The translations under genes were made by a program, and so were the position numbers. The notes beneath the pieces are model-generated. The model did not search any database and was not told the origin of the DNA. It saw only the letters and a list, made by a program, of their open reading frames with translations. Positions 30,492-40,800 of a stretch of 64,000 nt of DNA are shown piece after piece. The DNA comes from Ryuthela nishihirai (taxonomy: Eukaryota; Arthropoda; Arachnida; Araneae; Heptathelidae), in contig JAWZYU010000723.1 of assembly GCA_038380435.1 (NCBI GenBank), positions 1-64,000 on the forward strand, in the 5' to 3' direction. Position 1 is the stretch's first letter, and the number at the start of each line of letters is the position of its first letter.

Positions 30492-31169
30492 TTGGGTTGG
30501 GCTGTTTTACCTCTGAGCGGCACTTTTTTGCACACCATGGGCTAAATGGCCAGGTCACATGGACCCCGAAGGCTCAGATAAGGTTGGGGGAGGGGACCCA
30601 CTGGAACAGCTGTTGGGAGACAGATGGTAGTCTCCGGTCAAGGCCATCCAGCGTGTTCTTTAACGGCACTTTTTGCACACCATGGGCTAAATGGCCAGGT
30701 CACATGGACCCCGAAGGCTCAGATAAGGTTGGGGGAGGGGACCCACTGGAACAGCTGTTGGGAGACAGATGGTAGTCTCCCGTCAAGGCCATCCAGCGTG
30801 TTCTTTAACGGCACTTTTTTGCACACCATGGGCTAAATGGCCAGGTCACATGGACCCCGAAGGCTCAGAGAAGGTTGGGGGAGGGGACCCACTGGAACAG
30901 CTGTTGGGAGACAGATGGTAGCCTCCCGTCAAGGCCATCCAGCGTGTTCTTTAACGTGCACAGGGTATGGCTCTCCCGCACACGGGGCCACGGCTTAACG
31001 TCCCATACGACGGACGGCGGCCTTTCCAAACCCATCGGTGTCCCCTACTGACCATGGGCAGGGGGAGAATTTTGCGGAGATAAATCTCAACGCTGACCCA
31101 GATGGGACTCGAACCTGGGAACTACAGATTACGAGCCTGGCGCGCTACCGACTGAGCCACCCCCGCCCC
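30492..31169 (-). mobile_element. SINE-T trimer
   Basis: Two tail-side units (about 30492-30664 and 30665-30812) precede one full unit (30813-31169). Each junction joins TTCTTTAA to CGGCACTTTT. One 12 bp duplication, TCCTGGAAGGGA, flanks the whole trimer (30480-30491 and 31170-31181). It was either inserted as a multimer or expanded after insertion. Confidence 0.93.
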
Positions 31170-31354
31170 TCCTGGAAGGGAAAGGGATCGTATACTTCCA
31201 ACAGTGAACATAAATTGTATATTTACACATATTTTGCAAGGTTGATTTTTAAGATCACTAGGACTGAGGGGAATTACACATACTAGAAATTTTCTTCAAG
31301 GCACACAAATCAATGTAAAAATATTTAACCACCACAATTGAGCGTCTACTGAAA
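31170..31354. other. Short unique spacer
   Basis: AT-rich; includes the right target duplication of the trimer. No gene seen. Confidence 0.5.
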
Positions 31355-31879
31355 TTTTTCTGCTGAGGTCCTGCATCCTCTCAGACCTTCTACTATGGCA
31401 TATAAACTGACAGGCTTCTGTCAGACCTCTGTGGCAAGCAGCTGCTTGAGGGGGTATTTATTTCTGCCGTCCCATGGCCGAGTGGTTAGTACGCTTGGCT
31501 ACTGATCTAAGGGACCTGGGTTCGAGCCCCGGGTAAGGCATGGTTGTGTGTGTTCTTTTTCTGCTGAGGTCCTGCCATCCTCACAGACCTTCTACTATGG
31601 CATATAAACTGGCAGGCTCCTGTCAGACCTCTGTGGCAAGCAGCTGCTTGAGGGGGTATTTATTTCTGCCGTCCCATGGCCGAGTGGTTAGCACACTTGG
31701 CTACTGATCTAAGGGACCTGGGTTCGAGCCCGGGTAAGGCATAGTTGTGTGTGTTCTTTTTCTGCTGAGGTCCTGCCATCCTCACAGACCTTCTACTATG
31801 GCATATAAACTGGCAGGCTCCTGTCAGACCTCTGTGGCAAGCAGCTGCTTAAGGGGGTATTTATTTATTTTTTTATTTA
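31355..31879 (+). mobile_element. SINE-S in tandem, three units
   Basis: A headless unit (31355-31465) is followed head-to-tail by two complete units starting at 31466 and 31678, a period of 212 bp. At each join the tail is cut to TATTTATTTCT before GCCGTCCCATGG. Both complete heads keep A and B boxes. Confidence 0.92.
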
Positions 31880-32086
31880 CAAATATGTTTCGATGACATT
31901 GCTTTACACTGTATTTAAGTATGTTCATGTAATGTTATTACCTATTCTTCTCTCAAGCAGAAGCTTTGCAGGTCATTTGTTGAAACTTTTTTTGCATAAC
32001 TAATATGAATAAGGAGGTTTATTATTTAAAAAGAATTTGGTGAAAACTCAATCACTGGTTCCTCATCTTTTCCCCTAAATTTTCTT
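31880..32086. other. AT-rich sequence, no gene seen
   Basis: No repeat or coding signal recognised. Confidence 0.5.
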
Positions 32087-32097
32087 TCTAGATATGG

Positions 32098-32450
32098 ATT
32101 GGGTTGTTTTACCTCTGAGTGGCACATTTTTGCACACCATGGGCTAAATGACCAGGTCACAAGGACCCCGAAGGCTCAGAGAACGTTGGGAGAAGGGACC
32201 CACTGGAACAGCTGTTGAGAGACAGATGGTAACCTCCCGTCAAAGACATCCAGTGTGTTCTTTAACGCGCACGGGGTGTGGCTCTCCCGCACACGGGGTC
32301 ACGGCTTAATGTCCCATCCGACGGACGGCGGTCTTTGCAAGCCCATCGCTGTACCCTACTGATCGTGCGCAAGGTGGGGAATTTTGCAGAGATAAGTCTC
32401 AACGCTGACCCAGCTGGGACTCGAACCAGGGAACTACAGATTACGAGCCT
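32098..32450 (-). mobile_element. SINE-T, head truncated
   Basis: It stops within the head at TTACGAGCC. The flanks TTCTAGATATGG and TTCCAGATATGT are a near-exact target duplication. The body carries many changes. Confidence 0.85.
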
Positions 32451-32463
32451 TTCCAGATATGTG

Positions 32464-32853
32464 TTGGGTGGGGGTGGCTCAGTCGGTAGCGCGTCAGGCT
32501 CGTAATCTGTAGTTCCCAGGTTCCAGTCCCAGCTGGGTCAGCGTTGAGATTTATCTCCGCAAAATTCTCCGCCCTGCTCACGGTCAGTAGGGGACACCGA
32601 TGGGCTTGGAAAGGCCGCCGTCCGTCGGATGGGACGTTAAGCCGTGGTCCCGTGTGCGGGAGAGCCATACCCTGTGCACGTTAAAGAACACGCTGGATGG
32701 CCTTGATGGGAGGCTACCATCTGTCTCTCAACAGCTGTTCCAGTGGGTCCCCTCCCCCAACCTTCTCTGAGCCTTCGGGGTCCATTTGACCTGGCCATTT
32801 AGCCCATGGTGTGCAAAAAAGTGCCGCTCAGAGGTAAAACAACCCAACCCAAC
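32464..32853 (+). mobile_element. SINE-T, full length, with 43 bp flanking repeats
   Basis: Direct repeats at 32421-32463 and 32854-32896 (start TCGAACCAGGGAACTACAGA, end TTCCAGATATGTG) differ at one base. They include the end of the neighbouring older SINE-T plus its flank, so the duplicated DNA is the target. All family blocks are present. Confidence 0.93.
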
Positions 32854-32896
32854 TCGAACCAGGGAACTACAGATTACGAGGCTTTCCAGATATGTG

Positions 32897-33418
32897 TCTC
32901 TACATTTGCAATGTAGACAAAGATACCAAAAGATTGAGGGAACGGGAACGTTAACCACTCTGCCGCGGAACGGCTTTCCCCACTACCATAGGCTATTTTT
33001 TCAGGACACGAGGACCCAGGCTCAAAGCTAAGTCCGTAAGCTAAGAAGGTAGAAGAACGCTGGATAACTGTTAAGAGATTAGAAGCAACCCTGCCCTGGT
33101 ATTTAAGGCCGTTACAGTGATTTCAATGACGTCATGAACGGAGGGATTCTTTTATGCATAAATCTTAGTGTAATATTATTCCGGGATATGCCAATGATTT
33201 AAATTTGTGATCAGAATTATTTATTTCATTTATTTATTGCAGTTGTTTTAGGACGTACTAAGTGTTGCAGCCGAGAGGGTCCGCACCATACGAACACCTT
33301 TCTTTTAAGAAACTAGGATGCACCCAATTACTTTATTGCTATTTTATTTAATCTAATTTTTTACTTTTATTTTTTAATTTTTATTGTTTAAATTTGTTTT
33401 TCCTATATAATATGTGTT
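32897..33418. other. Unique sequence, no gene recognised
   Basis: It contains TGACGTCA at 33127-33134. It becomes AT-rich toward 33400. Confidence 0.4.
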
Positions 33419-33618
33419 ATGCCGTCTCATGGCCGAGTGGTTAGCGCGCTTGGCTACTGATCTAAGAGACCTGGGTTCGAGCCCCGGATAAGGCATGGAT
33501 GTATGTGTCGTTTTCCTGCTGAGGTCCTGCCATCCACTCAGACCTTCTACTATGGCATATAAACTGACAGGTTCCTGTCAGACCTCTGTGGCAAGCAGCT
33601 GCTTGAGGGGGTATTTAA
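33419..33618 (+). mobile_element. SINE-S, full length, reference copy
   Basis: The A box TGGCCGAGTGG is at 33430-33440 and the B box GGTTCGAGCCC at 33474-33484. The arm CTTGG/CTAAG can pair around an 8-base loop, CTACTGAT, so the anticodon identity is unclear (serine- or leucine-like head). The tail is GGGGGTATTTAAATTTATTT. Confidence 0.93.
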
Positions 33619-33705
33619 ATTTATTTTTTTTAAAATATATGATATATAAAATATATAAAGCGTTCCAAATATTTCATCCATTTGATCCAAAAGTTCCTCA
33701 GGGCA

Positions 33706-33858
33706 GTTGTCTTACCTCTGGCCGGCAGTTTTTTTGCACACAATGGGCTAAATGGGCAAGTCACAAGGACCCCGAAGTCTCAGAGAAGGATGGAGGCAAG
33801 AGAACTCACTGGATAGACAGCTGTTAAGACAGATGGTAGCCTTCCACCAAGGCCGTCC
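33706..33858 (-). mobile_element. SINE-T, old fragment
   Basis: CACACAATGGGCTAAATGG and the end CCAGGGGATTGAAAATCATG resemble the old copy at 21287. The head is absent. Confidence 0.7.
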
Positions 33859-34051
33859 AGGGGATTGAAAATCATGTCGTACTCATCTGGACTTCTCATG
33901 AGCTTTAGGATTTACCTCCTGTGTTTTTCGTACAATTCAAGTTTAGTAATTTTATTTGTGCACAAGATATTGATGCAAATCCTTAATGCTTAACACATGG
34001 GAATATTTGCACAAAGTCTCCTTGTACACCCATGTATTCCCTCCAATATAT

Positions 34052-34438
34052 GGGGCGGGGGTGGCTCAGTCGGTAGCGCGCCAGGCTCGTAATCTGTAGT
34101 TCCCAGGTTCGAGTCCCAGCTGGGTCGGCGTTGAGAATTATCTACGCAAAATTCCCCCGCCCTGCCCACGGTCAGTAGGGGACACCGATGGGCTTGGAAA
34201 GGGCGCTGTCCGTCGGATGGGACGTTAAGCCGTGGCCCCGTGTGCGGTACAGCCATACCCTGTGCACGTTAAAGAACACGCTTGATGGCCTTGACGGGAG
34301 GCTACCATCTGTCTCCCAACAGCTGTTCCAGTGAGTCCCCTTCCCCAACCTTCTCTGAGCCTTCGGGGTCCATGTGACCTGGCCATTTGGCCCATGGTGT
34401 GCAAAAAAGTGCCGCTCAGAGGTAAAACAACCCAACAC
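34052..34438 (+). mobile_element. SINE-T, full length
   Basis: The flanks CCAATATATG and CCAATACATG form a 10 bp duplication with one mismatch. The tail is a short CAACCCAACA. Confidence 0.92.
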
Positions 34439-35161
34439 CAATACATGTAATGTCACTCTTTGCGATACAGAATATAGTTAGAGTTTTAATTTGTTAATCA
34501 GAGTTAATTCATTAATTTCACTACAAATATTAGCTTTGAGTCTGAGAACCTTTTCTACTATCAGAGACGTAAAGTTTTTTTTATAGAAAATATAATAAAA
34601 AAAGACATCTCTCAGTTTACGTTTTGTATTCTTTCCATGACACATTGTCTGTCTATCTCCCAAGTCCCAATAATCATCACCTTCCCGGACTGTAAGCGAA
34701 TATTGACACAGCTCTCAGCGGACTTTCAGCAGAGTGATCCAGATGTTCAAGTGCTGGCTCGCGTTCACCCTGCCGACCAATCAGCAAAAAGAAGAGGAAG
34801 CTAGCGGTCCAGTCATCCAATCATCACCAGAGGACCAACAATGCGACTCATCTCCACAATGGTCTGCTGGAGATGACGTACCTCGGTTAGCACCCTGGTA
34901 ACGAAGGAATAAAATGCTTCTGGGAGAGATGATCATCATCATCCGAAGGATGAAAGTTCTCTAATGCTATGACGTCAGTCACTTCATGCTGATGCCGCCG
35001 AAGGCAGATGTGTGACTATTTATCCAAGTATTTTCAGTTCAGCATGTATTTAATGATATCATCTTGTTTGAAGAGAAAGATTCGGGAAATGTTTGCCAAA
35101 ATTTCAATGTAATTACTAAATCCATTTCGATTACTACTTCCAGCTGACTTAATCCTCTGTC
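34439..35161. other. Unique sequence, no gene recognised
   Basis: It includes TGACGTCA at 34970-34977 and a moderately GC-rich part (34700-34900). No exon is convincing. Confidence 0.4.
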
Positions 35162-35172
35162 CGCAGATGCGT

Positions 35173-35560
35173 TGGGGCGGGGGTGGCTCAGTCGGTAGCG
35201 CGCCATGCTCGTAATCTGTAGTTCCCAGGTTCGAGTCCTAGCTGGGTTAGGGTTGAGATTTATCTCCGCAAAATTCCCCGCCCTGCCCACGGTCAGTAGG
35301 GGACACCGATGGGCTTGGAAAGACCGCCGTCCATCGGATGTGACGTTAAGTCGTGGCCTCGTGTGCGGGAGAGACATACCCTGTGCCCGTTAAAGAACAC
35401 GCTGGATGACCTTTAAAGGAGGCTACCATCTGTCTCCCAACAGCTGTTCCAGTGGGTTCCCTCCCCAAACCTTCTCTGAGCTTTCGGGTCCATGTGACCT
35501 GGCCATTTAGCCCATGGTGTGCAAAAAAGTGCCGCTCAGAGGTAAAACAATCTAACCCAA
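35173..35560 (+). mobile_element. SINE-T, full length
   Basis: The target duplication CGCAGATGCGT, itself nearly palindromic, is at 35162-35172 and 35561-35571. Confidence 0.95.
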
Positions 35561-35571
35561 CGCAGATGCGT

Positions 35572-35808
35572 AAGAAGAACTATTCGGTTGTGAATTTGTT
35601 TTGAAGTCTTTTAATCAGTGGCAATTCAATGCCTAAAACAATCGTTCACGGCGTTCATCTGAAAGGTATGCAACACCTAGAATAGGCCAAGCACAGTAAA
35701 GCAAAAGTGAACATGAAAAATCTTACCAGCAACAGACTTAACCTTTATTTCATCTAAAAGATGATTTTTTATTAAACTAAAGTCATTTGTAAGTCTTAAA
35801 CTTCAAAA
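35572..35808. other. Unique sequence
   Basis: No gene or repeat recognised. Confidence 0.5.
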
Positions 35809-36055
35809 GGTTGGGTTGTTTTACCTCTGAGTGGCACTTTTTGGCACACGATGATCTAAATGACCGGGACACAAGGACCCCGAGGGCTCAGAGAGGGTTG
35901 GAGGAAGGGACCCACCTGGATGGCTGTTAGGAGACAGATGGGAGCCTTCCGTCAAAGCTATCCAACGTGTCCTTCAGTGTTCACAGGTATGACTCTCCCG
36001 CACACGGGGCCACGGCTTAACGTCTCATCTGACGGATGACCGCCTTCCGAAGCCC
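35809..36055 (-). mobile_element. SINE-T, 5' truncated, diverged
   Basis: It runs from GGTTGGGTTGTTTTACC to GCCTTCCGAAGCCC and lacks the head. Confidence 0.8.
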
Positions 36056-36134
36056 GAATTTAATAGTACGCTCCTAAAAAAAAAGTGCCTTGCACGAATC
36101 CCATCGAGCACTAGGGACCATGGTAGCTACGTCA

Positions 36135-36378
36135 CTGGTCTCAGTTGTTTTTTGCCTGGAACGCCATTTTTTTCCACATAATGGGCGAAATGAACGGTGC
36201 CAAGATCCCCTTAGGCTCAGAGAAGGCTTGTGGAAGAGGACCCAGTGGGGGATTCAGTGGGCAACTGATAGAAACAGCTGGTAATATCCCCCCCCCCCCC
36301 AAGTCCATAAAGCGTGTTTTTTAACACTCACAGATCGTTTCCCTGCATACGGGACCACGGCTTAACGTCCCATTCGTT
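36135..36378 (-). mobile_element. SINE-T, old and diverged
   Basis: CAGTTGTTTTTTGCCTGG, CATAATGGGCGAAATG and GGACCACGGCTTAACGTCCC keep the order of the SINE-T body. A C-run replaces CTCCCGTC. Confidence 0.7.
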
Positions 36379-36496
36379 TTAAATAAAAAAAATGCTTTTT
36401 TTGCTGGGGGGGGGGGGGGTAAGATAAGCTTTTCTTGCTTTCTCTGTTTTCTTTTGTTTTTCTATCTTTTCATGACGTCTTCACATTTTCTCTTTA

Positions 36497-36689
36497 TAAA
36501 ATAAAAAATAAATAAATACCCCCCTCAAGCAGCTGCTTGCCACAAAGGTCTGACAGGATCCTGTCAGTTAATATGCCAGAGTAGAAGGTATGTGAGGATG
36601 GCAGGACCTCAGCAGAAAAACGACGCATACATCCATGCCTTACCCGGGGCTCGAACCCAGGTCCCATTGATCACTAGCCAAGCGTGCTA
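36497..36689 (-). mobile_element. SINE-S, 5' truncated, with exact target duplication
   Basis: TTTTCTCTTTA is at 36486-36496 and 36690-36700. Its head stops at AGCACGCT, the same point as the copy in the 128 bp array. The TATTTATTTATTTTTTATTTTA tail is at the left. Confidence 0.94.
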
Positions 36690-36766
36690 TTTTCTCTTTA
36701 GTAATTTAAATTTTTTACTGTAGCTCGAGGTCCCAGGCGGGAACATTTCTCGCCCCTGCCAAAGGG

Positions 36767-37155
36767 GGACGGGGGTGGCTCAGTCGGTAGCGCGCCAGGC
36801 TCGTAATCTGTAGTTCCCAGGTTCGAGTCCCATCTGGGTCAGCGTTGAGATATATTTCCGCAAAATTCCCCGCCCTGCCCACGGTCAGTAAGGGACACCG
36901 ATGGGCTTGGAAAAGCCGCCGTCCGTCGGATGGGACGTTTAGCCGTGGCTCCGTGTGCGGTAGAGCCATACCCTGTGCACGTTAAAGAACACGCTGGATG
37001 GCCTTGACGGGAGGTTACCATCTGTCTCCCAACAGCTGTTCCAGTGGGTCCCCTCCCCCAACCTTCTCTGAGCCTTCGGGGTCCATGTGACCTGGCCATT
37101 TAGCCTATGGTGTGCAAAAAAGTGCCGCTCAGAGGTAAAACAACCCAACCCAACA
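36767..37155 (+). mobile_element. SINE-T, full length
   Basis: The flanks CCCTGCCAAAGGG and CCCTGCCTAAGGG form a 13 bp duplication with one mismatch. Confidence 0.92.
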
Positions 37156-37169
37156 ACCCTGCCTAAGGG

Positions 37170-37691
37170 CCGGCTTGTCTCAATCCACAATAAGTGAGGA
37201 AAAGGCAGAGAACTTTGTACAAAAATAAGGACAATTTTAAAAATTTTCGAAAAATATTTTTCCAAAACGTGCAATGGCACTTAGTAACCACTTTATTAAG
37301 TACAGTTCCCTGTTTTGTCAATATTTAACTCACATGCATTCATTAATTTCTTAAACAAGCATTTTTAATGAAAAAAAATATGACTGAAAATAATTTAAAG
37401 ATCTCAATGAAATCTATTTAAATCTCGATTTGAAACAATTTTTGTTCAATATTCAAAGACTTATAGAAATTGCAACATTCGATAAGTTCTATAAACTGCC
37501 GTTCAAAAGTGGCAAAAGTTAAAGTAATTACTACGCGAAGTCTCTCATAAGTGTTAATAAAGTTTAGCATAATGGTTATTTTTTTTTAAACTTTTGAGAG
37601 CAATTTTTTAAACTGACCTTGTTGCTCTTAAATATTTAAATTTTCGTAACGATCTAAATACCGAACAATTGCTGGAAATCGAGTTTAAATA
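37170..37691. other. AT-rich sequence, no gene seen
   Basis: No repeat or coding signal is recognised before the MITE-B. Confidence 0.5.
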
Positions 37692-37693
37692 TA

Positions 37694-37767
37694 CTGCTCA
37701 CAAAAATTAGGGGATATTTCAAAATGAATATGAAGCGAGAAAAATATCCCCTAATTTTTGTGAGCAG
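37694..37767. mobile_element. MITE-B, 74 bp palindrome
   Basis: TA flanks at 37692-37693 and 37768-37769. Both ends read CTGCTCACAAAAATTAGGGG inward. The centre carries ATTTCAAAATGAATATGAAG, which is inverted relative to the 2182 copy. Confidence 0.93.
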
Positions 37768-37869
37768 TATAGATTTGATTAAGATCTTTAAATTCTCTTC
37801 ACTCACATTTCACCACAAAAAGATTGTTAAGAAGTTATTAATTTCTGTCTCCGAGTTATTACCTTCCCC

Positions 37870-40800
37870 TAGGTGCAAGGAATAGAGTCCCATCCCCCCC
37901 CCTAGGTGCAAAGAGCAGAGTTAAGAGTCCCATCCCCCCTAGGTGCAAGGAGCAGAGTTAAGAGTCCCATCCCCCCCCTAGGTGCAAGGAGCAGAGTTAA
38001 GAGTCCCATCCCCCCCTAGGTGCAAGGAGCAGAGTTAAGAGTCCCATCCCCCCTAGGTGCAAGGAGCAGAGTTAAGAGTCCCATCCCCCCTAGGTGCAAG
38101 GAGCAGAGTTAAGAGTCCCATCCCCCCCCTAGGTGCAAGGAGCAGAGTTAAGAGTCCCATCCCCCCCTAGGTGCAAGGAGCAGAGTTAAGAGTCCCATCC
38201 CCCCTAGGTGCAAGGAGCAGAGTTAAGAGTCCCATCCCCCCTAGGTGCAAGGAGCAAAGTTAAGAGTCCCATCCCCCTAGGTGCAAGGAGCAGAGTTAAG
38301 AGTCCCATCCCCCCCTAGGTGCAAGGAGCAGAGTTAAGAGTCCCATCCTCCCTAGGTGCAAGGAGCAGAGTTAAGAGTCCCATCCTCCCTAGGTGCAAGG
38401 AGCAGAGTTAAGAGTCCCATCCTCCCTAGGTGCAAGGAGCAGAGTTAAGAGTCCCATCCTCCCTAGGTGCAAGGAGCAGAGTTAAGAGTCCCATCCTACC
38501 TAGGTGCAAGGAGCAGAGTTAAGAGTCCCATCCCCCCTAGGTGCAAGGAGCAGAGTTAAGAGTCCCATCCTCCCTAGGTGCAAGGAGCAGAGTTAAGAGT
38601 CCCATCCTCCCTAAGTGCAAGGAGCAGAGTTAAGAGTCCCATCCCCCCTAGGTGCAAGGAGCAGAGTTAAGAGTCCCATCCTCCCTAGGTGCAAGGAGCA
38701 GAGTTAAGAGTCCCATCCTCCCTAGGTGCAAGGAGCAGAGTTAAGAGTCCCATCCCCCCTAGGTGCAAGGAGCAGAGTTAAGAGTCCCATCCTCCCTAGG
38801 TGCAAGGAGCAGAGTTAAGAGTCCCATCCCCCCTAGGTGCAAGGAGCAGAGTTAAGAGTCCCATCCCCCCTAGGTGCAAGGAGCAGAGTTAAGAGTCCCA
38901 TCCTCCCTAGGTGCAAGGAGCAGAGTTAAGAGTCCCATCCTCCCTAGGTGCAAGGAGCAGAGTTAAGAGTCCCATCCCCCCTAGGTGCAAGGAGCAGAGT
39001 TAAGAGTCCCATCCCCCCTAGGTGCAAGGAGCAGAGTTAAGAGTCCCATCCTCCCTAGGTGCAAGGAGCAGAGTTAAGAGTCCCATCCTCCCTAGGTGCA
39101 AGGAGCAGAGTTAAGAGTCCCATCCTCCCTAGGTGCAAGGAGCAGAGTTAAGAGTCCCATCCCCCCTACGTGCAAGGAGCAGAGTTAAGAGTCCCATCCC
39201 CCCTAGGTGCAAGGAGCAGAGTTAAGAGTCCCATCCCCCCTAGATGCAAGGAGAAGAATTAAGAGTCCCATCCCCCCTAGGTGCAAGGAGCAGAGTTAAG
39301 AGTCCCATCCTCCCTAGGTGCAAGGAGCAGAGTTAAGAGTCCCATCCTCCCTAGGTGCAAGGAGCAGAGTTAAGAGTCCCATCCTCCCTAGGTGCAAGGA
39401 GCAGAGTTAAGAGTCCCATCCTCCCTAGGTGTAAGGAGCAGAGTTAAGAGTCCCATCCCCCCCTAGGTGCAAGGAGCAGAGTTAAGAGTCCCCCCCCCCT
39501 TGGTTCAAGGAGCAGAGTTAAGAGTCCCATCCCCCCTAGGTGCAAGGAGCAGAGTTAAGAGTCCCATCCTCCCTAGGTGCAAGGAGCAGAGTTAAGAGTC
39601 CCATCCCCCTTAGGTGCAAGGAGCAGAGTTAAGAGTCCCATCCCCCCTAGGTGCAAGGAGCAGAGTTAAGAGTCCCATCCTCCCTAGGTGCAAGGAGCAG
39701 AGTTAAGAGTCCCATCCTCCCTAGGTGCAAGGAGCAGAGTTAAGAGTCCCATCCCCCCTAGGTGCAAGGAGCAGAGTTAAGAGTCCCATCCTCCCTAGGT
39801 GCAAGGAGCAGAGTTAAGAGTCCCATCCCCCTTAGGTGCAAGGAGCAGAGTTAAGAGTCCCATCCCCCCTAGGTGCAAGGAGCAGAGTTAAGAGTCCCAT
39901 CCCCCTAGGTGCAAGGAGCAGAGTTAAGAGTCCCATCCTCCCTAGGTGCAAGGAGCAGAGTTAAAAGTCCCATCCCCCCTAGGTGCAAGGAGCAGAGTTA
40001 AGAGTCCCATCCCCTCTAGGTGCAAGGAGCAGAGTTAAGAGTCCCATCCCCCCTAGGTGCAAGGAGCAGAGTTAAGAGTCCCATCCTCCCTAGGTGCAAG
40101 GAGCAGAGTTAAGAGTCCCATCCTCCCTAGGTGCAAGGAGCAGAGTTAAAAGTCCCATCCTCCCTAGGTGCAAGGAGCATAGTTAAGAGTCCCATCCCCC
40201 TTAGGTGCAAGGAGCAGAGTTAAGAGTCCCATCCCCCCTAGGTGCAAGGAGCAGAGTTAAGAGTCCCATCCTCCCTAGGTGCAAGGAGCAGAGTTAAGAG
40301 TCCCATCCTCCCTAGGTGCAAGGAGCAGAGTTAAGAGTCCCATCCCCCCTAGGTGCAAGGAGCAGAGTTAAGAGTCCCATCCTCCTTAGGTGCAAGGAGC
40401 AGAGTTAAGAGTCCCATCCTCCCTAGGTGCAAGGAGCAGAGTTAAGAGTCCCATCCTCCCTAGGTGCAAGGAGCATAGTTAAGAGTCCCATCCCCCTTAG
40501 GTGCAAGGAGCAGAGTTAAGAGTCCCATCCCCCCTAGGTGCAAGGAGCAGAGTTAAGAGTCCCATCCCCCTAGGTGCAAGGAGCAGAGTTAAGAGTCCCA
40601 TCCTCCCTAGGTGCAAGGAGCAGAGTTAAGAGTCCCATCCCCCCTAGGTGCAAGGAGCAGAGTTAAGAGTCCCATCCTCCCTAGGTGCAAGGAGCAGAGT
40701 TAAGAGTCCCATCCCCTCTAGGTGCAAGGAGCAGAGTTAAGAGTCCCATCCCCCTAGGTGCAAGGAGCAGAGTTAAGAGTCCCATCCTCCCTAGGTGCAA

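Noticed and set aside
31466..31540. Functional tRNA gene in the SINE-S head
   Set aside because: The head is fused to a SINE body and tail, the anticodon loop has eight bases and the copy is in a tandem of SINE units.
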